Positions 58,010 to 64,000 of a DNA stretch of 64,000 bases are shown in pieces. Position 1 is the first letter of the stretch; every line of letters begins with the position of its first letter. The position numbers and the translations under genes are program-made. Below the pieces are notes generated by a model, which saw only the letters and a program-made list of their open reading frames with translations, was not told the origin of the DNA and made no database searches. Source of the stretch: Bullifex porci (GTDB taxonomy: Bacteria; Spirochaetota; Spirochaetia; Sphaerochaetales; Sphaerochaetaceae); the NCBI RefSeq assembly GCF_009695635.1, contig NZ_VUNN01000007.1:1-64000 (forward strand). Reading direction: 5' to 3'.

Positions 58010-59041
58010 GAAATAAAGCTTATCTAGCTCTCTTTTATAGATATATTCCTCTACTCCATGAGGGTTAAAGTAGCCACAGGTAAAAACTATAGCCTTGTAG
58101 CCAAAGCTATTTAAGCTATTTGCATCGCTTCCTCCTGTAGTTGAAGTAATTTGAGCCTTTAGCTTAATACTTTCAATTGCTTTTTTTGCTTTTAAAACTA
58201 TCTCATCCTCTTTATCAATTTTATAGTGTTTATATAGATCCTCTACCTTAACATCTAATAGAGCTAAGCTATCTTGTGCTATATCTTGGCTTTTTTTAAT
58301 TATTTTCTCTTCTAGCTTTTTTCGATTACTATCATCTAGGCTTCTAAGCTCGAAGGTAAGCTTTGCAAGGCTTGAAACTACATTAGTACTTCCCTCTGCA
58401 ATAAAGGAGCCTATATTACACGTTGATATTTCATCAGGACGCCCTTGAGGAAGCTCTAATGCAATTTGTGATAGCACTCTAATTGCATTAATACCCTTCT
58501 CAGGTGCAAAGCCTGCATGAGATGCCCTTCCATGGCATATAAATGTAATTCTACTCTTTCCTACAGCCTCATTTATGATAGTTCCAATTTCACCCTCTGC
58601 ATCTAAGACAAAAAAGAGTGAGTCTTCTAAACCCTCTAATAAAGCTTTATCCATATGAGAGGAGCCATAAAGCCCGATTTCCTCTCCAATGAAGAATAGA
58701 AAAGCAACATTATCGCAGGAGCATTCCTTCGCAAGCTCAAGCATAACAGCTATTGCACATTTATCATCGGCACCTAGTGCTGTAGTTTTATCTGTAAAGA
58801 ACCTCTCCTCATCCTCCATTAGATGAGCTACATTTGCACCCTCAACTGTATCCATGTGAGCTACTAGGCAGTATTCGACGCTCTCTAATGCTTTAAAAAA
58901 TAGTAGGTTCCCAAAGTTATCCTCTCTATATATAAAGCCTAAATTAGTTAAATAAGCCTTGATAAAAAGACTAATACTCTCTTCCTTTAAGGATGGAGAG
59001 GATATATTAACAAGCTCTCTGAAGAGTGAATATCTAAGCAT
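57986..59041 (-). CDS. M20/PepT-like metallopeptidase
   Basis: A 351-residue peptidase of the M20 clan. Metal and catalytic motifs: AHMDTVEG (His and Asp), TALGADDKCAIAVMLEL (bridging Asp region), FIGEEIGLYGS (Glu pair) and VLDAEGEIG; the lid domain carries GRASHAGFAPEKGINAIRV. PepT-like tripeptidases and carboxypeptidases share this layout. No signal peptide. It overlaps the upstream PHP gene by 8 nt, so the two are co-transcribed. Confidence 0.8.
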   Translation of the reverse strand: MLRYSLFRELVNISSPSLKEESISLFIKAYLTNLGFIYREDNFGNLLFFKALESVEYCLVAHMDTVEGANVAHLMEDEERFFTDKTTALGADDKCAIAVMLELAKECSCDNVAFLFFIGEEIGLYGSSHMDKALLEGLEDSLFFVLDAEGEIGTIINEAVGKSRITFICHGRASHAGFAPEKGINAIRVLSQIALELPQGRPDEISTCNIGSFIAEGSTNVVSSLAKLTFELRSLDDSNRKKLEEKIIKKSQDIAQDSLALLDVKVEDLYKHYKIDKEDEIVLKAKKAIESIKLKAQITSTTGGSDANSLNSFGYKAIVFTCGYFNPHGVEEYIYKRELDKLYFLVKKLIS

Positions 59042-59915
59042 CTATTTTTATCCCCTTAAAGCCGCTATCTGTTAGATAGTAAAGGTGAGTAAAGCCATAG
59101 CTTGATAACATAGAAACAGTTTCATCATATTTTATATCTATATTATTTGCGCTATGACAATCTGTTGTGACAATTATAGGAGCATTTAGCTCAGCTAAAC
59201 GCTTAAGTATAAATGGATCTGGGTATGGAGTTGTTCTATAGCCTCTCGATATAGCTCCTGTATTAACCTCTACAAGCTTTCCACATTTAACAACACTTTC
59301 GGCCGCAGAGAGTGCTGCATCACGATACCAGCTTTCATTTTCAAAGCCAAAGCTATTTAGCTCAGAAAATTTCGTAACTAGATCGATGTGACCTGTGATG
59401 GAATATGATGAGTGCTTTGCAAACTCTATAACTTCATTATAGTAGCTCTCTATCAAAGGTCTAAAGCCTCCAAATGCCTCTTTAGCTTGAAGTAATATCT
59501 CTGCCTTGTAGTCAACCTCCCAGTGTCTAGAGTCTAGATAAAACCAATGGATAGAGCCAATTGAGTAGTCAAGACGAGGGTCAGGATTTGGATATAATTC
59601 ATCCTTAATTCGACTTTCAAGCTCTATTCCTCTATATATCGAAATTTGGTTTTTATACTTTTGCTTTAAAGCCTCTACTTCACTAAGATATGATTCATAA
59701 TTAGCAGCAGTCTTTATTCCACATTCATCATAAGAGAGGTTTGAAAAGCAATGACTTGAAAAGCCAAGAGATGAAAAGCCTTTATCAATTGCAGCTAAGA
59801 CCATCTCTTCAAGTGTATTTTTTCCATCACAATAGGTGCAGTGTGTATGTAGGTTTTGTCTAATCATGGATAGATTATCATTCATACGATAATTTTCTTC
59901 AAGAAAATATCGCAT
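59034..59915 (-). CDS. PHP-family phosphatase (histidinol-phosphatase-like)
   Basis: A 293-residue PHP-domain hydrolase: NLHTHCTYCDGKNTLEEMV (His cluster), LGFSSHCFSNLS, YRGIELESRI, IGSIHWFYLD, ITGHIDLVTKF and TTDCHSANNI supply the usual trinuclear metal ligands of histidinol-phosphatase-like PHPs. Start uncertain: none of the in-frame ATGs (59915, 59885, 59867) has a clear ribosome site. No histidine-biosynthesis genes are nearby, so the substrate may be another phosphoester. Confidence 0.8.
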   Translation of the reverse strand: MRYFLEENYRMNDNLSMIRQNLHTHCTYCDGKNTLEEMVLAAIDKGFSSLGFSSHCFSNLSYDECGIKTAANYESYLSEVEALKQKYKNQISIYRGIELESRIKDELYPNPDPRLDYSIGSIHWFYLDSRHWEVDYKAEILLQAKEAFGGFRPLIESYYNEVIEFAKHSSYSITGHIDLVTKFSELNSFGFENESWYRDAALSAAESVVKCGKLVEVNTGAISRGYRTTPYPDPFILKRLAELNAPIIVTTDCHSANNIDIKYDETVSMLSSYGFTHLYYLTDSGFKGIKIDA

Positions 59916-60046
59916 CTAGGATGACTGAAAAATACTAAATGTCTGTTTTGTCCATATAGATAAGTTTTTACTGTTTTTTAAGTATTTTATTTTAATTTCT
60001 TCATTTCGCTAATTTTAACTCATATTTATGGGAAAATGGGATAAAG

Positions 60047-60060
60047 GATTAACGTTAATC
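60047..60060. promoter_or_regulatory. Palindromic LacI-type operator 1
   Basis: GATTAACGTTAATC is a perfect 14-nt palindrome with central CG, the classic form of LacI-family operators. It lies 67 nt upstream of a LacI-family gene. Confidence 0.65.
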
Positions 60061-60112
60061 TAGTTGTAATAAGGAATTATTTCAATTTTTAGTTGGTTTT
60101 TGGCCATTTTAT

Positions 60113-60124
60113 GTTAACATTAAC
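60113..60124. promoter_or_regulatory. LacI-type operator 2, adjacent to the start codon
   Basis: GTTAACATTAAC repeats the TTAAC-TTAA core of operator 1 with one change (CA for CG) and ends 2 nt before the LacI ATG. Centre-to-centre distance to operator 1 is about 65 nt. A repressor bound here would block its own gene. The ATG has no Shine-Dalgarno, so the message may be leaderless. Confidence 0.5.
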
Positions 60125-60126
60125 TT

Positions 60127-61134
60127 ATGGAAGCAACCTTAAAAGACATCGCAATTGCTACTGGATTCTCAATAAATACAGTATCACGCTCATTGAGAGA
60201 TGATAGAGCGATAAGCGCAAAAACAAGGAATTTAATTAAAGAAAAAGCAGAGGAGCTTAACTATATTCCTAATGCTTTAGCTTCCTCTATGAGGTCATTA
60301 CACTCTGGCTTAATTGGTGTTATCAGTGCAGATTCAGCTAATCCATTCTTTGGAGAGGTAATTAAGGGTATTGAGGAGTGTGCAACAAGACTTGGCTATC
60401 AGCTGATGCTTGGCTGTACAGAGGAATCAATAGAGAAGGAAGAAAAGCTTATTAAGATGTTTCTTTCTCGACGCCTAGATGGGTTAATTGTAATGCCAGT
60501 TTTTGATAATTCCAGCGAGCATGTAGAGCGCTTTAAAAGACTTGGTAAGAGTGTTCCATTTGTTTTTGCAGGTCGTTATCTTGAGGGGCTAACAGAGCAT
60601 AGTATATTGCATGAGGATTTTAAGGGCCAAAAGGCAGTTTTTGATTATTTCTTCTCTAAGGGTCATAAAAATATTCTATATATTGCAGGACCTGAAAATG
60701 TTTCAAACTCTGGCGATCGAATAAAGGGAATGCTTGCCTCCTATAAGGAAAATAATATCGATTTTAATAGTGATTACATGAAGCTCTCAACTGGTCGTAT
60801 TGAGGATGGCTATAGAGTAGTAAATGAGGCATTAAATAGGGGCCTAGAGTTTACAGCTGTAGCTTGCTTTAACGATATGATCGCTATGGGAGCTATGAAG
60901 AGCTTATTTGAAAATGACTTAAGAGTCCCAGAGGATGTAGAGGTATTTGGCTACGATAATTTATATCTATCTCAATTTTTCCAGCCAGCTTTAAGTACAG
61001 TAGATGTTCCACGCTTCAAGCTTGGACAGCGTTCAATGGAAGTTTTAGATTTGATGATTAATAAAAAGAGCTTTGATTACAGTAAGGAAACTGAACTACC
61101 GATAAGATTAGTTTTTAGAGGTAGTACTAAATAG
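60127..61134 (+). CDS. LacI-family transcriptional regulator
   Basis: A 335-residue LacI-type repressor: HTH ATLKDIAIATGFSINTVSRSL with hinge ELNYIPNALASSMRS, then the ligand domain (LIGVISADSANPFFGEVIKG; VACFNDMIAMGAMKSLFEND; DVEVFGYDNLYLSQFFQPA). It precedes a sugar ABC cluster that it very likely controls together with itself, through the palindromes just upstream. No Shine-Dalgarno sequence precedes the ATG, unlike most genes here. Confidence 0.9.
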   Translation: MEATLKDIAIATGFSINTVSRSLRDDRAISAKTRNLIKEKAEELNYIPNALASSMRSLHSGLIGVISADSANPFFGEVIKGIEECATRLGYQLMLGCTEESIEKEEKLIKMFLSRRLDGLIVMPVFDNSSEHVERFKRLGKSVPFVFAGRYLEGLTEHSILHEDFKGQKAVFDYFFSKGHKNILYIAGPENVSNSGDRIKGMLASYKENNIDFNSDYMKLSTGRIEDGYRVVNEALNRGLEFTAVACFNDMIAMGAMKSLFENDLRVPEDVEVFGYDNLYLSQFFQPALSTVDVPRFKLGQRSMEVLDLMINKKSFDYSKETELPIRLVFRGSTK

Positions 61135-61160
61135 ATTCATAGGAAAAGGAGGAATTTACT

Positions 61161-62414
61161 ATGAAAAAACTATTAACAGTATTAGCACTATTACTTATTG
61201 CGCTCTCACTTTTCGCAGCAGGTGCTAAAGAAGAGGCTAAGTCATCTGAGAAGATCGAGCTTACATTCTGGTCCCCATTTACAGGAGGAGATGGTGAATT
61301 CTTTGATGCAATGATTGAAGCTTTCAATAATAGCCAGGATGAAATAGTCATGAAGAATGATATGGTTAAGTTTGATGACTATTACACAAAGCTTACAACA
61401 GCTTTAGCCGCTAAGACAGCTCCAGATGTAATCGTAGTACACCAGGGTAATATGCCTAACTACGTAAATGGCTCATTATTAGCTCTTGATGACCTCGTTT
61501 CAAAGGATATTTTAGATGACTTCCAGAGTGCTCCACTTGATGCATGCCGCTTTAATGGTAAGCTCTACAGTCTTCCTCTCGATGTACATCCAATCGTAAT
61601 GTACTACAATACAGATATCCTTAAGGAAGCTGGAATTACAAAGCTTCCTCAGAGTGCAGAGGAGTTCTTAGCAGCAGCTAAGCAGGTTAAGGAAAAGACA
61701 GGTAAGTGGGGTCTTGGTATCGATAATACAACAGGTACATATAAGGCTTACACACTTACAAGATTATTCTTCTCTATGATCGCACAGCAGGGTGGTTCAT
61801 TCCTAAATAGCGATAACACAAAGGCTAACTTCAATAATGAAATGGGTGTTAAGGCTCTTGATTTCTTGAAAGAAGCAGTAGCAATGGGTGTTAATCCTAA
61901 TGAGCTCGACTATGATGCAGCTATGAATATGTTCAAGCTTGGTGAGGTTGCATTCTACTTCAACGGTGTATGGGCAACAGGTACTCTCGAGCAGACAGCA
62001 GGCCTTAATTTCAAGGCTTCTCCACTTCCAGCATTCTTTAATGATGGTTCATGTTGGGCAGGCTCACATACTCTAGCTATCCCAGTACAGAAGAACCAGG
62101 ATCCAGCTAAGGTAGAGGCAGCTATTAAGTTCATCGATTGGATGACAGCTAATGGTGAATTATGGGCTAAGGCAGGTCATATCCCTACTAGAAAGAGCGT
62201 TGCAGAAAAGGATTCCTTCAAGGCACTTCCTTACAGATCAGATTATGTAGCTGCAGCAGCAGTAGCTCTACCAACTCCTAGCACACCAGCATGGGATGAG
62301 GTATATGGAACATCTTCAGATATGCTTGAAGCAGCAGTAACTAAGAACCAAGATTCTAAGAGTGCTTTAGCTGCAATGGAAAAGAAGGTCAACGAAATAA
62401 TCGCATCTTATTAA
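61161..62414 (+). CDS. Sugar ABC transporter solute-binding protein
   Basis: A 417-residue extracellular family 1 binding protein (MalE/UgpB-like). Signal peptide LLLIALSLFAAGAKEEAKSS has no Cys at the cleavage region. Elements: IELTFWSPFTGGDGEFFDAM, LAAKTAPDVIVVHQGNMPNY, MYYNTDILKEAGITKLP. AAAGGAGG is at the start. First structural gene of the cluster behind the LacI regulator; ligand likely an oligosaccharide. A terminator-like hairpin separates it from its permeases. Confidence 0.9.
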   Translation: MKKLLTVLALLLIALSLFAAGAKEEAKSSEKIELTFWSPFTGGDGEFFDAMIEAFNNSQDEIVMKNDMVKFDDYYTKLTTALAAKTAPDVIVVHQGNMPNYVNGSLLALDDLVSKDILDDFQSAPLDACRFNGKLYSLPLDVHPIVMYYNTDILKEAGITKLPQSAEEFLAAAKQVKEKTGKWGLGIDNTTGTYKAYTLTRLFFSMIAQQGGSFLNSDNTKANFNNEMGVKALDFLKEAVAMGVNPNELDYDAAMNMFKLGEVAFYFNGVWATGTLEQTAGLNFKASPLPAFFNDGSCWAGSHTLAIPVQKNQDPAKVEAAIKFIDWMTANGELWAKAGHIPTRKSVAEKDSFKALPYRSDYVAAAAVALPTPSTPAWDEVYGTSSDMLEAAVTKNQDSKSALAAMEKKVNEIIASY

Positions 62415-62422
62415 TTGCTAAT

Positions 62423-62450
62423 AGCCTGACCTCAACTGGTCAGGCTTTTT
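62423..62450 (+). terminator. Terminator-like hairpin after the binding-protein gene
   Basis: AGCCTGACC (62423-62431) pairs perfectly with GGTCAGGCT (62438-62446), followed by TTTTT. It lies before the permease genes, as after the other two sugar binding-protein genes. Confidence 0.8.
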
Positions 62451-62489
62451 ACCCAAAGTAAGCAGGTCTTTGGGCAAAAAGGAGGAGCT

Positions 62490-63362
62490 ATGGGAATACC
62501 TGGTAATAAGGATTTAAGGGATGGAATTTTATTTTCGCTTCCATTCATGATAATCTTTGCACTCTTCATGATTTTCCCTCTTGTTTTCGGCTTAATAATT
62601 AGCTTTTATAAGTGGGATATCCTATCTAGTCCAAGCTTTATTGGACTTAAGAACTATTTAGATTTATTTAAGGATGAGAAGTTCTACTCATCTCTTTGGC
62701 ATACATTAGAGTTTGTATTAATTACAACACCTGTTTTGCTTTTCCTTGGCTTTGTAATGGCTTTGATGGTTACCGGTAAAAGTCCATTAAAGGGCTTAAT
62801 GGAGACTGTTTTCTTTGTCCCTTACATCTTTTCTATGACTGTAGTATCAACACTATGGGCATGGCTAATGCAAAAGGATTTTGGCTTTTTCAACCAAGTT
62901 ATAAAGCTATGTGGAGGAACGGGAGTAAGCTGGCTTACTAGTGAGAAGAATGCTATGTGGTCTGTTTCTCTTGCAACCTTTTGGTGGACAGCTGGCTTTA
63001 ACATGGTTTTATTTACTGCAGGTATAAAGCAAATTTCAAAGGAAATTTATGAAAGTGCTGTAGTAGATGGAGCATCATATTTACAGCAGGTATTTCATAT
63101 TACAATTCCACTTGTTTCCTCAACAACCGTTCTTTGTTTAATCCTACAGGTAATAGCTTCCTTCAATGTCTTTGGACAGGTTTATGTAATGACTGGTGGT
63201 GGTCCTGCGGGCTCGACTAGAGTATTAGTTCAATACATTTATGAAGCAGGCTTTAAGTATTTTAAGATGGGCTATAGTGCTGCGATGAGCTACATATTGT
63301 TCTTAATCATCATGATAATTTCAGTATTACAATATGTACTTTTAGGTAAAAAGAAGGATTAG
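62490..63362 (+). CDS. Sugar ABC transporter permease (MalF/UgpA type)
   Basis: A 290-residue CUT1 permease: FYKWDILSSPSFIGLKNYLDLF, then the ATPase-docking loop EIYESAVVDGASYLQQVFHITIPLV and the NVFGQVYVMTGGGPAGSTRVL motif typical of the first permease. AAGGAGG is at the start. The second permease begins 2 nt after its stop. Confidence 0.9.
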   Translation: MGIPGNKDLRDGILFSLPFMIIFALFMIFPLVFGLIISFYKWDILSSPSFIGLKNYLDLFKDEKFYSSLWHTLEFVLITTPVLLFLGFVMALMVTGKSPLKGLMETVFFVPYIFSMTVVSTLWAWLMQKDFGFFNQVIKLCGGTGVSWLTSEKNAMWSVSLATFWWTAGFNMVLFTAGIKQISKEIYESAVVDGASYLQQVFHITIPLVSSTTVLCLILQVIASFNVFGQVYVMTGGGPAGSTRVLVQYIYEAGFKYFKMGYSAAMSYILFLIIMIISVLQYVLLGKKKD

Positions 63363-63364
63363 CG

Positions 63365-64000
63365 ATGGAAAACAAGGATTATAAAACAATTAAACGTGTA
63401 CGTTGGACGATCACTCGTGTTCTTGAGCTTTTATTGGTATTAGCTTGGATTTTCCCTCTTGTTTGGATGGTTATTACCTCCTTAAAGCTTGAGAGCGAGG
63501 TTGTAACTAGAGAGTTTACCTTTTTACCTTCTAATCCAACACTAGCAAACTATATTAAGGCCTTTACCTCAACCTATATATTAAAGTGGCTATTAAACTC
63601 TCTATATATAAGTACCTTCACAATGGTTTTAACAATTGCAGTAGATGCTCCAATTGCATATGCTCTTGCTAAAATCCATTTTAAAGGTCGTGAGGTTCTG
63701 TTTTGGTTAGTAATGGCTGGTATGATGGTTCCGTTCCAGGTTTTAATCGTACCTCTCTATCAGCAATTTAACTCCTATGGAATGATAAATAGCTTAGCCG
63801 CTGCTGCTCTTCCTAGAGTCGCATTACCTATTGGAATATTTATTTTAAAGCAGTTCTTTGAAGGAATTCCAGATGCTCTAGAAGAGGCTGCCTTTATCGA
63901 TGGTGCAAATAGATTTACTATCTTTGCTAGAATAATCCTTCCTTTAGGAAAGGCTGCTATTACTACCGTTGTAATACTTTCCTTTATTAATGCATGGAAT
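63365..64000 (+). CDS. Sugar ABC transporter permease (MalG/UgpE type), partial
   Basis: The ATG at 63365 opens MENKDYKTIKRVRWTITRVL, and the frame stays open for 212 codons to the window end. MVITSLKLESEVV follows the first span, and the ATPase-docking loop reads ALEEAAFIDGANRFTIFARI. The C-terminal part (about 60-70 residues) lies beyond the window. Confidence 0.9.
   Translation, partial: MENKDYKTIKRVRWTITRVLELLLVLAWIFPLVWMVITSLKLESEVVTREFTFLPSNPTLANYIKAFTSTYILKWLLNSLYISTFTMVLTIAVDAPIAYALAKIHFKGREVLFWLVMAGMMVPFQVLIVPLYQQFNSYGMINSLAAAALPRVALPIGIFILKQFFEGIPDALEEAAFIDGANRFTIFARIILPLGKAAITTVVILSFINAWN

Overview
The window reads as chromosome of an AT-rich, probably gut-associated spirochaete (Spirochaetota, Sphaerochaeta/Treponema-like). 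The main evidence is a recurring type of signal peptide in solute-binding proteins and one secreted enzyme: Lys-rich start, hydrophobic core, then LFAQG or VFAQG followed by Ser/Glu and with no lipobox Cys (18.7, 24.3 and 39.8 kb, and a variant at 61.2 kb). The sugar ABC transporters, pectin/hemicellulose enzymes and peptide/nickel-type transport also suit a fermentative gut bacterium. This assignment is inference from gene content; no rRNA or other marker gene is present.

Layout. (1) 1-3.2 kb is a decayed accessory stretch: the N-terminal stub of an IS3-like transposase, an unusual lipoprotein with a prephenate-dehydratase domain, a holin-like small toxin ORF, and remnants of a wHTH/GSL-repeat protein and a DUF4143-type ATPase. 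(2) 3.2-8.7 kb carries a PD-(D/E)XK-like orphan, a membrane transglutaminase-like protein, an MFS-like transporter abutting an AbgB-type amidohydrolase, and an acidic unknown. (3) 9.08-11.22 kb is a TnpB-only IS200/IS605-type element whose TnpB has an apparent ribbon-helix-helix N-terminus and no zinc ribbon. (4) 11.3-21.2 kb holds a dicarboxylate symporter, a deleted GNAT remnant, a short UvrA paralogue, DUF819 plus dipeptide epimerase, a secreted purine-nucleoside permease-family protein, an MBL-fold hydrolase, KdgK and a YibE/F remnant.

(5) 21.2-43.6 kb is a carbohydrate locus. GH88 diverges from GH43, which is followed by a sugar ABC transporter, a DUF1593/nucleoside-hydrolase-like protein, a YesM/YesN two-component system, a GH42-like protein, a FucI/AraA-fold isomerase and a xylulokinase-like kinase in one long overlapping cluster. 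A LacI regulator diverges from a second cluster: a sugar epimerase-like TIM barrel, a Gfo/Idh/MocA dehydrogenase and a ribose-type ABC transporter. Oligosaccharides would be imported, trimmed by GH43/GH88, and their pentoses and uronates passed through isomerase/XylB and KdgK.

(6) 45.0-53.4 kb is an apparent nickel-pincer-nucleotide (NPN) cofactor operon: a five-gene Nik/Opp-type ABC transporter, a TPR protein, LarE, LarB and an unbroken LarC. The lactate-racemase-like apoenzyme (LarA) is not in the window. (7) 53.5-64 kb has a Gfo/Idh/MocA protein, a divergent K+-dependent-type membrane pyrophosphatase, a GDPD, an M20-type peptidase, a PHP phosphatase and a third sugar ABC cluster behind a LacI regulator with near-palindromic operators; its last permease runs off the end.

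Hairpins with terminator character recur immediately after solute-binding-protein genes and before the cognate permeases. No intact tRNA, rRNA, CRISPR array or recognisable riboswitch was found.
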